A stretch of 64,000 nucleotides of DNA from Corynebacterium kalidii (GCF_022869005.1 NZ_JALIEA010000006.1:62001-126000); one strand, 5' to 3'. Positions 16,047-25,103 are shown, numbered from the stretch's first letter. A program made the numbers and translations. The notes: generated by a model not told the origin, from the sequence alone.

Positions 16047-17432
16047 TCAGCGGGCGGCCGCGGGATCCTCCGTCGGTGCCGTGTCGGGGTCTTCTCCGGC
16101 GAGCCCGGGCGTCGAGGCGTTGTCGTTCCCGGACGACGCGGTCCCCAGGTAGGGGCGGATGCCGATGAGTGCGACGGCGGCCAGGATGACGACGACCGCC
16201 ACCCCGCAGTACAGGTGGACCGGCGTCCACCCGGCGTCGAGCAGGGCACCGACGGTGATCGGGGCGAGGATCGCGCCGAAGCGTCCGATGCCGATGCCCC
16301 AGCCCACACCCGTGGTCCGCAGCGCCGAGGGGTACGCGGACGGCGTGACAGTGTAGAGCCCGGCGACACAGCCGTTGAGCAGCATGCCGACCAGTACACC
16401 GCTGAGGAAGGCGAGCGCAGGCACGGACGTGGTGGTGATGAATACGACGAGGGTCGCCGCGGACACCACGGAGAAGACCATGAGGGTGCGTCGCGCGTCG
16501 AACCGGACCGTGATCACACCGTAGATCAGGGACCCGAAGGTGCCGCCCATGGTCAGGGCCAGTCCACCGATGATCCCCTGGTTCTCGGACATCCCGGACT
16601 CCACCAGCAGCTGCGGGGTCCAGGTGTTGGCGAAGTAGAAGCCGAACATGATGATGAAGAACGCGGTCCACAGCTTCAGGGTCGTCGTCCGGACGGTGCC
16701 CACCAGCAGGCTGGAGAGGCTGACCGACCCGGTCTCCGTCGCCGACGGTGCCACGTCGGTGACACCGTCCTTGCCGAGCTGCCGGGCGATCTTCCGGATC
16801 TTCTCCTCGGCGCCGGCTGGACGCTTGACCTGGAGGTAGTCCACCGATTCGGGGATGCTGACGATGACCAGGACGAGTGAGAGCAGGGTGGCGGCGGCCC
16901 CAGCGAAGAAGACGGCGCGCCAGCCGAAGGCGGGGATGAGCTGTGTGGCGAGTGCGCCGCCGACGGTCGCGCCGACGCCGTAACCGGCGGTGTAGATGCT
17001 CACGGCGAGCCCACGGTTCTTGTTGTTCGAGAACTCACTGGTGATCACGGTGACCGTGGCGAGGATGCCGCCGATGCCGATGCCGGTGAGGACGCGCCAG
17101 ATCGCCAGTTCCACCGGGGAGCCGGCCGTCGTCGTCAGCAGGAGGCCGGACAGGTTGAGCACCAGTGCGGCGATCAGGATCCGGCGCCGTCCCAGCCGGT
17201 CGGCGAAGGGGCCGAGGATCAGCGATCCGAGTGCCATGCCGACCAGGGCGGAGCTGAGGAGCAGACCGAGTTGGCTGCCGCTCAGGTCGAACTCCGCGGT
17301 CACGGACGTGGCGGAGAAGGCCATGGCAAGGATGTCGTAGCCGTCCAGCGCATTGAGCAGGGTGGCCAGTCCGATGATGTACCACTGGAGTCCACCCATC
17401 GGGGTGGTGTCGATCGCTTGTCGGATGTTCAT
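16047..17432 (-). CDS. vanK: Vanillate/aromatic acid:H+ symporter (MFS, AAHS family)
   Basis: Twelve-segment MFS permease of 461 residues, probably importing vanillate or related aromatic acids. The first helix carries DGYDILAMAFSA, the counterpart of the acidic DGxD motif needed for transport in PcaK-type carriers, and the loop motif GPFADRLGRRR follows helix 2. It is the last gene of vanA-vanB-vanK, 14 nt after vanB, with an AGAAAGG ribosome-binding site. In Corynebacterium glutamicum the same gene order encodes vanillate uptake and demethylation. Confidence 0.86.
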   Translation of the reverse strand: MNIRQAIDTTPMGGLQWYIIGLATLLNALDGYDILAMAFSATSVTAEFDLSGSQLGLLLSSALVGMALGSLILGPFADRLGRRRILIAALVLNLSGLLLTTTAGSPVELAIWRVLTGIGIGGILATVTVITSEFSNNKNRGLAVSIYTAGYGVGATVGGALATQLIPAFGWRAVFFAGAAATLLSLVLVIVSIPESVDYLQVKRPAGAEEKIRKIARQLGKDGVTDVAPSATETGSVSLSSLLVGTVRTTTLKLWTAFFIIMFGFYFANTWTPQLLVESGMSENQGIIGGLALTMGGTFGSLIYGVITVRFDARRTLMVFSVVSAATLVVFITTTSVPALAFLSGVLVGMLLNGCVAGLYTVTPSAYPSALRTTGVGWGIGIGRFGAILAPITVGALLDAGWTPVHLYCGVAVVVILAAVALIGIRPYLGTASSGNDNASTPGLAGEDPDTAPTEDPAAAR

Positions 17433-17446
17433 GGGGTGCTGCCTTT

Positions 17447-18451
17447 CTAGGGCACGTCAATGCTGATCCGGGCGCCGTCGCCGGCGGCCGGTGGGTGGGA
17501 CGGTGTGTCGGAGACGAGCCTGGAGACACAGGCGCACATCCGGGTGGACGTGGCCTTCTGGGAGTCGGAGAAGAACACGTCACGATGGTCGACCTGACCT
17601 TGTGTTTCAAGGATGGTGACCTGGCATAGACCGCATTCACCTCGGCGGCAGCTCGACATCATCGGGATACCGATGCCCTCCAGTGCCTCGAGGATCGATT
17701 CATTCTCCCCGATAGTCGCGGAAACACCTAGCCGCGGGATGGTCACCGAGAACGGCTCGGGTGCGTACCAGCCGCTGTTGCCGAAGGTCTCGAAACGCAG
17801 GTTGGTCGGGTCCAGGTCGCTCGCTCCCCACGCCCGTCGTATCGCGTCCATCAGACGGATCGGACCGCACATGTAGAGCTCGGTCCCCGGTGTGGCCGCG
17901 GCGACGAGCCCCGGGATGTCCAGGAACTCGCCGTCCGAGTCGAGGTAGCAGTGGAGTCGGTCGCCGTGCTCGCTCCGCAGCTCGTCCCGGTAGGCCATGG
18001 CTTCGGGGGACCGTGCCGAGTAGTGGATCACGTAGTCGGCGCCGAGACGCCTGAGCAGCGAAGCCATGCCGCGGATGGCGGTGATCCCGATGCCGCCGGC
18101 GACGAGAATGTAGTCAGGTGCGCCGATGCGCAGGGGAAAATCCTGCAGTGGGGCGCTGACCCGCAGCCGGTCCCCCGCACGCAGTGAGTGCATGTACGAC
18201 GAACCGCCCCGGGAGTGCGGGGTATGGAACACGCTGAGCGACATCTCGGAGCCGTCGTCGGCGGCGTCGACGACGGAGTAGGACCGGGTGGCGGACGACC
18301 CGTCGATGTCGACGAGGACCTTCACGTGTTCGCCGGGGCGGACGGGGCGGGGGACCTCCGGACGCAGGGTGATCCGGCGGATCCTCTCGGCGACCGTCGA
18401 GGTTTCCGCGACGGTGGCGTCCTGCCAGGTGACAGAGTGTGATATCGCCAT
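17447..18451 (-). CDS. vanB: Vanillate O-demethylase reductase subunit
   Basis: Electron-transfer partner of VanA: passes electrons from NAD(P)H through flavin and a 2Fe-2S centre to the oxygenase. The flavin-binding motif is RSYSVVD, the nucleotide site is VAGGIGIT, and the C-terminal plant-type ferredoxin domain has SCRRGECGLCQV plus a distal Cys in RMCACVSR. The start is set at ATG 18451 (MAISHSVTWQD), 5 nt after the vanA stop; upstream in-frame codons would run into vanA. At 334 residues it matches class IA reductases. Confidence 0.92.
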   Translation of the reverse strand: MAISHSVTWQDATVAETSTVAERIRRITLRPEVPRPVRPGEHVKVLVDIDGSSATRSYSVVDAADDGSEMSLSVFHTPHSRGGSSYMHSLRAGDRLRVSAPLQDFPLRIGAPDYILVAGGIGITAIRGMASLLRRLGADYVIHYSARSPEAMAYRDELRSEHGDRLHCYLDSDGEFLDIPGLVAAATPGTELYMCGPIRLMDAIRRAWGASDLDPTNLRFETFGNSGWYAPEPFSVTIPRLGVSATIGENESILEALEGIGIPMMSSCRRGECGLCQVTILETQGQVDHRDVFFSDSQKATSTRMCACVSRLVSDTPSHPPAAGDGARISIDVP

Positions 18452-18456
18452 CGGTG

Positions 18457-19572
18457 CTACGCCTTCTTCGTCGGGGACGTGGTGGGGATGTTCAGACGGT
18501 CCTCGGCCGCGAGTGCCTCCTCGAGGATGCGACGCACCCACATACCGCCGGCGTCGATGTTGAGGTCGTAGAACTCGTGGTCCGGGTTGGCGTCGATGGC
18601 GTCCTGCTGGGCGGTCAGCATCTCCTCGTCCTCCCCGAAGACGCCGTGGACGCCGTCGCGCAGCTGCGTGGTGATGAGCTGGCTGTCCAGCCGGTAGTTA
18701 CGTTGGAACGACCAGAAGTAGTGGGAGGACCGGTCGGTCTCGGGGGTGATCGTGTTCATCACGTAGCCGTTGACGCCCTGGCTGCGGTCCCCCTCCGGGG
18801 CGCCGGTCCCGGCCTTGGCGACGCCGACATCGATGCAGATGGTGGAGGGGTAGTAGTAGTGGATGATCTGCCACCTGTCGACCTTGCCGTCGAAGCCGGG
18901 GAACTTGTCGTTCATGTTCTTCTTCCAGAACGGCGGAGCGTCGATGTTCCGCATCCAGCGCGTCACGGTGACGGAGCTTTCGGTGTGCGTGGTGACGAAC
19001 TCCGCCTCGGACAGCTCGTCCTGGCCGATCGACGAGGCGTGGACGAACTCTTCGTGGGTCAGGTCCATCAGGTTGTCCAGGACGAGCTGGTAGTTGCAGG
19101 CAGCGGCGATGGTTCTTCCGTCGCCGGTCCAGTCGGGGTGCGTCATCTGGTGCATGTCGGGTACCAGGGCGGGATCGGCGAGGGTGGGGTCACCGAGCCA
19201 GATCCACACGTAGCGGTACTTCTCGACCACCGGGTACGAGGGGACGGCAGCCGAGGGGTTCAGGGTCTCCTGGGCAGGCATCGCGGTGCACCGGCCGGCG
19301 GAGTTGTACTGGAGCCCGTGGTACGGGCACTGGATGCCGTCCCGTCCCACGAGCTTGCCCTTGGACAGCGGGGCGAGGCGGTGCCAGCACGCGTCGGCCA
19401 GCGCGACGGCGCGGCCGTCCTGGGTGCGGTAGAGCGCGAGGGGTTTGTTGGCGACTGTGCGGGCGGTGATCCCCTTGGCGGTCACTTCGTGGTCCCATGC
19501 GGCGGCGTACCAGGCGTTGAGCGGGTGCGAGAGGATCTTGGCGGTCGTGGCGGCGGTGGACGGTGCTGTCAT
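18457..19572 (-). CDS. vanA: Vanillate O-demethylase oxygenase subunit (Rieske)
   Basis: Terminal oxygenase expected to demethylate vanillate to protocatechuate and formaldehyde. The Rieske motif C-x-H-x17-C-x2-H is complete (CWHRLAPLSKG to CPYHG), and the mononuclear iron ligands are in DLTHEEFVH. At 371 residues it is near VanA length. GGAG precedes ATG 19572. It is the first gene of the van operon and the operator palindrome lies 30-53 nt upstream of its start. Other methoxybenzoate or ring-hydroxylating substrates are possible, but the vanB, vanK and PadR neighbours argue for vanillate. Confidence 0.9.
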   Translation of the reverse strand: MTAPSTAATTAKILSHPLNAWYAAAWDHEVTAKGITARTVANKPLALYRTQDGRAVALADACWHRLAPLSKGKLVGRDGIQCPYHGLQYNSAGRCTAMPAQETLNPSAAVPSYPVVEKYRYVWIWLGDPTLADPALVPDMHQMTHPDWTGDGRTIAAACNYQLVLDNLMDLTHEEFVHASSIGQDELSEAEFVTTHTESSVTVTRWMRNIDAPPFWKKNMNDKFPGFDGKVDRWQIIHYYYPSTICIDVGVAKAGTGAPEGDRSQGVNGYVMNTITPETDRSSHYFWSFQRNYRLDSQLITTQLRDGVHGVFGEDEEMLTAQQDAIDANPDHEFYDLNIDAGGMWVRRILEEALAAEDRLNIPTTSPTKKA

Positions 19573-19601
19573 GATGAGGCTCCAGGAACGAATGTCTAGG
19601 C

Positions 19602-19625
19602 GACTATCTAAGTCGATAGATAGTC
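19602..19625. promoter_or_regulatory. VanR operator, perfect 9-bp inverted repeat
   Basis: GACTATCTA at 19602-19610 and TAGATAGTC at 19617-19625 are exact reverse complements separated by 6 nt (AGTCGA). The site lies between divergent vanA and vanR, close to the vanA start, where a repressor would block vanA transcription. PadR-type regulators bind such palindromes and VanR of C. glutamicum represses vanABK. Confidence 0.75.
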
Positions 19626-19746
19626 AGTGTCGTGCATCACAAACTAAGTGCTTTTGTGGGGTAAGTCAAATGGTGGGGTGCGGGGGTCGTCGCGTCCCGG
19701 CGGCGGTGTGCTTGGGATTGTGTGACCGGTGGGGTACAACGGGGGC

Positions 19747-20394
19747 GTGACCTTAAGGAACGCGCTGCTTGCACTGCTGTCTTCCGGCCCGATGACCGGG
19801 TACGACGTGGCGAAGAGGTTCGCGTCGTCGGTGGGCTTCCTGTGGCATGCGGCGAACTCGCAGATCTACCCGGAACTGCGCAGGCTCGAGAAGGAGGGGC
19901 TGCTGGACACCCGGGAGGTTCCCTGGGGGTCCAAGGGCGTCACCAAGACCGAGTACTCCATCAACGACCTGGGATTGACGGCACTGCGTGAGTGGCAGGC
20001 CGAGCCCATCGTCTACGTTCCGGACCGTGACCCCGCCCGGCTGAAGGCGGCCTACTTCGAGATGGCTGCGCCAGGGGTGGCGGAGAACAACTTGAGGGAG
20101 CACATCTCCCACTTCGAGGCCCAGCAGTCCCTGGCCCGGGACGAGCTCAACCGGATCGACGCCGGAACCAGCCCGAACCTGGTCCGGCGACTGGCGAGGA
20201 CCCCGGAGGACAGGCACTGCGAGACCATCGCGTTCAAGCGGTTCGCCTACGAGGGGAGGGTCGCCAGAGCGGAGATGGAGATCGCCTGGGCCCGACAGGG
20301 GCTGGAGTTACTGCGGGAGCTCGGCGCTGCCGCGGACCCTGTCGTTGGTGACGGTGACGGCCCCGGTCCGTCGGATGACGCCAGTCGGGAGTGA
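19747..20394 (+). CDS. vanR: PadR-family transcriptional regulator (vanillate-responsive repressor)
   Basis: Winged-helix PadR N-terminus (TLRNALLALLSSGPMTGYDVAKRF, helix-turn-helix through SQIYPELRRLEKEGLL) followed by a C-terminal Vir_C_2-type dimerisation domain rich in charged helices. Divergent from vanABK with the operator in between, so it probably represses the operon until vanillate or a related acid binds. The start is taken as GTG 19747, where PadR homology begins and TACAAC sits 6 nt upstream; GTG 19729 would add six residues. Disordered acidic tail at the C-terminus. Confidence 0.85.
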   Translation: MTLRNALLALLSSGPMTGYDVAKRFASSVGFLWHAANSQIYPELRRLEKEGLLDTREVPWGSKGVTKTEYSINDLGLTALREWQAEPIVYVPDRDPARLKAAYFEMAAPGVAENNLREHISHFEAQQSLARDELNRIDAGTSPNLVRRLARTPEDRHCETIAFKRFAYEGRVARAEMEIAWARQGLELLRELGAAADPVVGDGDGPGPSDDASRE

Positions 20395-20435
20395 GCCGGT
20401 CCCCGTCGTGACCGCTGTGGTCTGTGCGCCGCAGA

Positions 20436-20993
20436 TCAGGCGTGTCCGCGCTCATCGACGGGAAGGCTCCGGTAGGCCTGCCACGCGGCCGAGAGTTCGC
20501 GTCGGGATCCGGTCAAGTTGGCCTGGTGCCAGGCACGCGTGAAGCGGTTGTACTCGAACTGGGCGTCGATGTCGGTCGGTGCCGGGTCGCGGGTGGCCCG
20601 GTAGTGGTCGAGGGCGTCCTGCAGTGTCTGGGTACCGTCGGTGCGGGAGAAGAACCCACGCATCGCGGCATCGAAGCGGAAGGACGTGCCGACCTGCTCG
20701 ACGAACCAGGCACGTACCGGCTGGCTGCACCGCTGCCCCGCGGGAATCACGGTCGCTGCGGTCAGCGGCCCGGAAAGCTGTGGCGTCGACGGCCGTCGTG
20801 TCGACGTCGGTTCGGTGAAGGGGGCGCCGTCCAGGGCGGCGGCGATACGGGCGGAGAGGATGTCCTTGCTCCCGGTGGAGCGGATACCGAGTGCGCGGGC
20901 GGCGTCGGCGAGTTCGTCCTTCAACCAGTACCAGCGACGGAACTCAGCACCGCTGAGCGAGGCATCGAGCGTGGGGCGCGCGGAGTCGTCCAT
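20436..20993 (-). CDS. SAP-like / DUF6434 domain protein
   Basis: Cytoplasmic protein of 185 residues. The N-terminal ~50 residues (GAEFRRWYWLKDELADAARA, then LGIRSTGSKDILSARIAAAL) form the helix-extension-helix pattern of a SAP-like domain. The rest (from LSGPLTAATVIPAG through TSFRFDAAMRGFF to FTRAWHQAN) resembles the DUF6434 region usually fused to it. Function is unknown; SAP-like modules often contact nucleic acid. The start is set at ATG 20993. A three-copy decamer (GGCCCGGTTC) lies just upstream of it. Confidence 0.72.
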   Translation of the reverse strand: MDDSARPTLDASLSGAEFRRWYWLKDELADAARALGIRSTGSKDILSARIAAALDGAPFTEPTSTRRPSTPQLSGPLTAATVIPAGQRCSQPVRAWFVEQVGTSFRFDAAMRGFFSRTDGTQTLQDALDHYRATRDPAPTDIDAQFEYNRFTRAWHQANLTGSRRELSAAWQAYRSLPVDERGHA

Positions 20994-21010
20994 GGTGCTC
21001 CAGGCTACCG

Positions 21011-21038
21011 TGGCCCGGTTCGGCCCGGTTCGGCCCGG
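21011..21038. repeat. Three near-identical decamers (GGCCCGGTTC)
   Basis: TGGCCCGGTT, CGGCCCGGTT and CGGCCCGG follow head-to-tail in the 166-bp intergenic region upstream of the DUF6434 gene. Likely slippage; no regulator partner is evident. Confidence 0.6.
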
Positions 21039-21105
21039 CATCGCCAGGCACGGTGTGGTACCTGACGGTGAATATTTAGCACGCCGGATGGACCGGCGAA
21101 GTCGC

Positions 21106-21111
21106 TAGAAT
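21106..21111 (+). promoter_or_regulatory. -10 box TAGAAT
   Basis: TAGAAT is 48 nt before the GTG at 21160, which has a good GGAGG ribosome-binding site, so a leadered mRNA is likely. Confidence 0.35.
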
Positions 21112-21159
21112 CGACCCGGTCACACCGCCAGCACACCGCCAACACACCGGAGGACCACC

Positions 21160-21954
21160 GTGAAGCTCCCGAAGCCTTTCTCCCGTCGTCATGCCGACGC
21201 CTCCACTCCGGTCGACCCTGTGCGGACCCAGGCCCCCGAGGTCGGCGACGATGAACTGTCCCCCGAGTCCAGGGAAGCACTCAAGGGGATCGCGGACCTC
21301 GACGAGCCGGAGGGGAAGCTCGCCCGCCAGTTCTTCAAGGCCGTGGACAAGGCCTCCGAGATCCAGGCCCCGGCGATCGAGAAGTACGTCGGCTACATCC
21401 GGCAACGGCACGGCAGGAAGTCCGTCGACCGGCAGCAGAAGGTCATCGACCGTCATTTCCGGACCTTGGCGACCGGCACCGGCGCCGGGACGGGTGCGCT
21501 GGCGTTCTTCCCCGGAATCGGGACGCTGCTCAGCATGGGGGCAGCGAGCGGGGAGGCCCTCGGCGTCGTGGAGGTCTTCGCCCTGTACACCCTGTCCAGT
21601 GCGCGGCTGCGGGGAATCGACATCAGCCACCGGGAGGCACGTCGACGCCTGATCCTGTTCAGCATCGCCGGCGCCGCCGGCAACGAGGCGGTCTCGGCGG
21701 CCTCGGGAGCGAAGGGTGTCAAGGGGCTCCGGAAGCTCGGTAGTGCCAGCGACGCGGAGAAAAGGACCATCAACTCACGGCTGGGACGTATCGCCTTTCG
21801 GCAGTTGCGCCGACGCATGGCGGGTGCGGCCTTCGCGAAGATGCTGCCCCTCGGGGTCGGGGCGGTGCTGGGTGCGCGGGCGAACCGGAAGCTGGCGCAC
21901 ATGATGATCCGCCACACCCACGCCGTGCTCAGTGACACGGGGAAGCGCGGCTGA
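21160..21954 (+). CDS. Conserved actinobacterial-type membrane-associated protein, unknown function
   Basis: A 264-residue protein. Residues 1-100 are charged and helical. They are followed by a glycine-rich hydrophobic segment (GTGAGTGALAFFPGIGTLLS) that could be a glycine-zipper hairpin, a second hydrophobic stretch (GVVEVFALYTLSSARL) and a third near residues 220-250 (AAFAKMLPLGVGAVLGARANR). The pattern is reminiscent of EcsC-like proteins but key motifs are not clear enough to assign. GTG start with ACCGGAGGACCACC upstream. No operon partner. Confidence 0.62.
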   Translation: MKLPKPFSRRHADASTPVDPVRTQAPEVGDDELSPESREALKGIADLDEPEGKLARQFFKAVDKASEIQAPAIEKYVGYIRQRHGRKSVDRQQKVIDRHFRTLATGTGAGTGALAFFPGIGTLLSMGAASGEALGVVEVFALYTLSSARLRGIDISHREARRRLILFSIAGAAGNEAVSAASGAKGVKGLRKLGSASDAEKRTINSRLGRIAFRQLRRRMAGAAFAKMLPLGVGAVLGARANRKLAHMMIRHTHAVLSDTGKRG

Positions 21955-22060
21955 CGCTGCCGACGTTCCCGCACACCCTGTGGGCCGGCCGTCTGCGGGA
22001 TACAGTTCTGGGTGGCCGGTCGCACCGGCGGCCGGACTCTCCCCGGAAGGACACCCCTCA

Positions 22061-22939
22061 ATGCGTCGATTCACCCGTATCCCCTACATCACCGGCGTTC
22101 TCGCCACCTGCCTGCTGTCGTCCGCGGCCGTCGGTCCCGCCGCAGCGGCCGGCGAGGCTGCGCCGGCCTCCACCACGGTGGTCACCTACGGCGACTCCTA
22201 CACCGCCAACCCCAGCCAGGTCGTCGGCGTGGCGAACCAGTACGAGGAGCTCAAGCCGTTCCTCGCCGACTACCCGAGGACCGGCCGACTGGCGTCGGGC
22301 AAGGAGTGCCTCCAGGCCCCGGACAACTGGCCGCGTCTGCTCCGGGACAGGGGAGTGGACGTGCGTGACTGGTCCTGCACCGCGCAGACGTCCCGCACGA
22401 TGCTCGACCGGATCGACGCCAGCATCGCCGCCGGCGACCTCACCGCCGACACCGATACGGTGATCTTTCCCGTCGGGCTGAACAACTTCGGCCCGTGGGG
22501 ACAGAAGGACGGTGTCGACGTCACCGACGTCGATGCGGTGCAGGACGCGTACCGGGCGGACATGCGTGAAGCGGCGCGCCGGGTCCGCGCCGTCGCCCCG
22601 GGCGCCTCGCTGGTGGTCGGCGGGATGCCGCAGATCGGCGACGGCGACCGGTACTGCGTCGTCAACGTGGTGCCGGACCGTCCCGCGGGTCTGTCGGTGC
22701 CGTACCTGGCGACGGCCGAGAGCGCGGTGCAGACGATGCAGCGGCAGTCCGCCGCGGAGATCGGGGCGAGGTTCGTGGACCTGAAGGCCGCCAGCCGGGG
22801 CCACGACTCCTGCGCCCCGGACGCCGAGCGGTACATCGCCGGTCTCGTCGACACCACCACGCCGGACTACAAGATGATCATCCATCCCTCGCAGGCCGGG
22901 CAGCGGTTCATCGCCGAGCAGCTGGGGGCGGTGGTGTAG
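22061..22939 (+). CDS. Secreted SGNH/GDSL-type hydrolase
   Basis: Exported esterase/lipase-like enzyme of 292 residues. The signal peptide (about residues 1-30) ends in AVGPAAAAG. Block I is VVTYGDSYTANP with nucleophile Ser46, a glycine block is in TVIFPVGLNNFG, and the catalytic His is in KMIIHPSQAGQRF near the C-terminus. Four Cys after the signal peptide could form disulfides. Corynebacterial homologues act at the cell envelope, but the ester hydrolysed here is unknown. ATG 22061 is preceded by GGAAGGA. Confidence 0.88.
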   Translation: MRRFTRIPYITGVLATCLLSSAAVGPAAAAGEAAPASTTVVTYGDSYTANPSQVVGVANQYEELKPFLADYPRTGRLASGKECLQAPDNWPRLLRDRGVDVRDWSCTAQTSRTMLDRIDASIAAGDLTADTDTVIFPVGLNNFGPWGQKDGVDVTDVDAVQDAYRADMREAARRVRAVAPGASLVVGGMPQIGDGDRYCVVNVVPDRPAGLSVPYLATAESAVQTMQRQSAAEIGARFVDLKAASRGHDSCAPDAERYIAGLVDTTTPDYKMIIHPSQAGQRFIAEQLGAVV

Positions 22940-22961
22940 AAGGTGTTTCCCGGACGGGGCG

Positions 22962-23354
22962 TCACGCCTCGTCGGGAAGCTCGTCGAGCTGGGTCAGGAA
23001 CTCCTCGGCGTACGCGACCCGGGTCCGCAGCTTCTCGAGGCGCTCACCGGTCTGTGAACGGACGTCCGCGATGAGCTGGCTGGCGTGTTCCTTGTCGGCT
23101 GGGGTGGCATCTGTCGAGGCGAGGGTGTCCACGGCGCGGAGGAAGACACCGATCTCCTCCAGTGTGAAATCCAGCGGCTTCATGCGGCGGATCAGCAGGA
23201 TCCGTTCCACGTCCCCGTCGCTGTAGAGGCGGAAGCCGCCTGCGCTACGGCCGGACGGGCTGACGATTCCTAGTTCGTCGTAGTGGCGCAAGGTGCGGAT
23301 CGACATGCCTGTGGCGTCGGCGACCTGGCCGATCTTGCTGCCGTGTACCGCCAT
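22962..23354 (-). CDS. MerR-family transcriptional regulator
   Basis: 130-residue regulator with the MerR winged helix at the N-terminus (KIGQVADATGMSIRTLRHYDELGIV, then FRLYSDGDVERILLIRRMKPLDFTLEEIG) and a coiled-coil dimerisation helix. There are no Cys residues for metal or redox sensing. Divergent from the SulP transporter gene, with a 15-bp palindrome in the shared region, so it probably controls that transporter and itself. The inducer is unknown. Confidence 0.88.
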   Translation of the reverse strand: MAVHGSKIGQVADATGMSIRTLRHYDELGIVSPSGRSAGGFRLYSDGDVERILLIRRMKPLDFTLEEIGVFLRAVDTLASTDATPADKEHASQLIADVRSQTGERLEKLRTRVAYAEEFLTQLDELPDEA

Positions 23355-23419
23355 GTCCGCTCCCTCTGCCGTCCTGCCACGGGGCGCTGTCAGCGCACCG
23401 GGATTGCCTCCGGGAAACC

Positions 23420-23434
23420 CTACCGTTACGGTAG
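23420..23434. promoter_or_regulatory. MerR-type operator palindrome
   Basis: CTACCGT-T-ACGGTAG is a perfect 7-bp inverted repeat around one base, centred between merR and the SulP gene. A possible -10 (TCTAAT, 23442-23447) lies just downstream, which would put the palindrome inside the promoter spacer as in classic MerR activation. Confidence 0.65.
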
Positions 23435-23518
23435 AGTTCGCTCTAATGCTGATTTCACTATGTCTCGCCAGGTCGTCTGTCTCAGCGGGCCTGGACCCAC
23501 TATTCTCGGAGGTTCTTC

Positions 23519-25075
23519 GTGACCCAATCTACCACTGAGTCTGGCGCCGACCAGGCCACGCGATCCGACCCGCCCGCCCCGACCGGGGTCGTCGCCTCGT
23601 TCCGCTACGCGTTCAGTTCACTTCCGCGCCTGCGCACCGAAGTACTCGCCGGGCTGGTCGTCGCACTCGCGTTGATCCCGGAAGCCATCTCGTTCTCCAT
23701 CCTGGCCGGTGTGGATCCCAGGGTCGGGCTGTTCGCCTCCTTCACGATGGCGGTGACCATCGCCTTCACGGGCGGACGGCCGGCGATGATCTCGGCGGCC
23801 ACCGGTGCCGTCGCGGTGGTGATCGCGCCGGTCGCCCGCGACCACGGCATGGACTACTTCATCGCCACCGTCCTGCTCGCGGGCGTCTTCCAGGTCGCCC
23901 TCAGCGTGCTCGGGGTCGCCAAGCTGATGCGCTTCATCCCCCGCTCGGTGATGATCGGCTTCGTCAACGCCCTGGCGATCCTGATCTTCACCGCCCAGCT
24001 TCCCCACCTGCTCGGCGTGCCTTGGCTGGTCTACCCACTGGTGGCGGTCGGCCTGGTCATCATGGTCGGTTTCCCGAAGCTGACCACGGTGATCCCCGCC
24101 CCGCTGGTCGCGATCGTCCTGATCACCGTCGTGGTCGTGGTCAGCGGTTGGAGTGTGCCCGACGTCAGCGACCAGGGGGAGCTCCCCGACAGTCTGCCCG
24201 GCCTCTTCGTCCCCGACGTCCCGCTGAACCTGGACACCCTGACGATCATCGCGCCCTATGCCCTGGCCATGGCGCTCGTGGGCCTGATGGAGTCACTGAT
24301 GACGGCGAAGTTCGTCGACGACATCACCGACGTGCACTCCGACAAGACCCGGGAAGGCTGGGGGCAGGGTGTCGCCAACATCGTCAGCTCCCTGTTCGGT
24401 GGCATGGGAGGGTGCGCCATGATCGGACAGACCATGATCAACGTGCGTTCCTCCGGCGCCCGCACCCGCCTGTCCACCCTGTTGGCGGGAATCTTCCTGC
24501 TGATCCTGGTCGTCGCCCTCGGTGACATCGTCGGGCTGATCCCGATGGCGGCCCTCGTCGCGGTGATGGTCATGGTGTCGGTGGGCACCATGGACTGGCA
24601 TTCCCTACGGACCTTGCCGATGATGCCGCTGAGTGAGACGGCCGTGATGGTGGTGACCGTGGTTGCGACCCTGGCCACCCACAACCTGGCCATCGGCGTG
24701 GTGCTCGGCGTCGTCACGGCGATGATCATGTTCGCCCGACGGGTCGCCCACCTGGTGAGCGTCGAGAAAGTCGCGGAACTCGACACCGACCACGACGGCG
24801 CGATCGGCACCCGTACCTACCGGGTGCACGGGCAGTTGTTCTTCGCCTCCAGTAATGACCTCGTCTACAGCTTCGACTACACCGACCCGGCCGAACACAT
24901 CGTCATCGACCTGACGGAGGCCGACGTGTGGGACGCCTCCACGGTCGCCACCTTCGACAGCATCACCACGAAGTTCCGGGCACGTGGAAAGACCGTCGAC
25001 ATCATCGGTCTCGACGGCGCCAGCCAGGAACGCCTCGACCGGTTCTCGGGCCGGCTCGGCGGCGAGGGGGCGTGA
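23519..25075 (+). CDS. SulP-family anion transporter with STAS domain
   Basis: Membrane transporter for sulfate, bicarbonate or another anion. The N-terminal membrane domain (about residues 25-420) begins RTEVLAGLVVALALIPEAISFSILAGVDP, shown here only in part: LVVALALIPEAISFSILAG is the SulP helix-1 signature. The C-terminal STAS domain (about 430-515) has the conserved HIVIDLTEADVWDASTVAT stretch. At 518 residues it is typical of bacterial SulP/BicA-like proteins. GTG start at 23519 follows a good GGAGG site. Regulated, probably, by the divergent MerR protein. Confidence 0.9.
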   Translation: MTQSTTESGADQATRSDPPAPTGVVASFRYAFSSLPRLRTEVLAGLVVALALIPEAISFSILAGVDPRVGLFASFTMAVTIAFTGGRPAMISAATGAVAVVIAPVARDHGMDYFIATVLLAGVFQVALSVLGVAKLMRFIPRSVMIGFVNALAILIFTAQLPHLLGVPWLVYPLVAVGLVIMVGFPKLTTVIPAPLVAIVLITVVVVVSGWSVPDVSDQGELPDSLPGLFVPDVPLNLDTLTIIAPYALAMALVGLMESLMTAKFVDDITDVHSDKTREGWGQGVANIVSSLFGGMGGCAMIGQTMINVRSSGARTRLSTLLAGIFLLILVVALGDIVGLIPMAALVAVMVMVSVGTMDWHSLRTLPMMPLSETAVMVVTVVATLATHNLAIGVVLGVVTAMIMFARRVAHLVSVEKVAELDTDHDGAIGTRTYRVHGQLFFASSNDLVYSFDYTDPAEHIVIDLTEADVWDASTVATFDSITTKFRARGKTVDIIGLDGASQERLDRFSGRLGGEGA

Positions 25076-25103
25076 CGCACGGGATCGGGAGTCGTCGGCG
25101 GGC

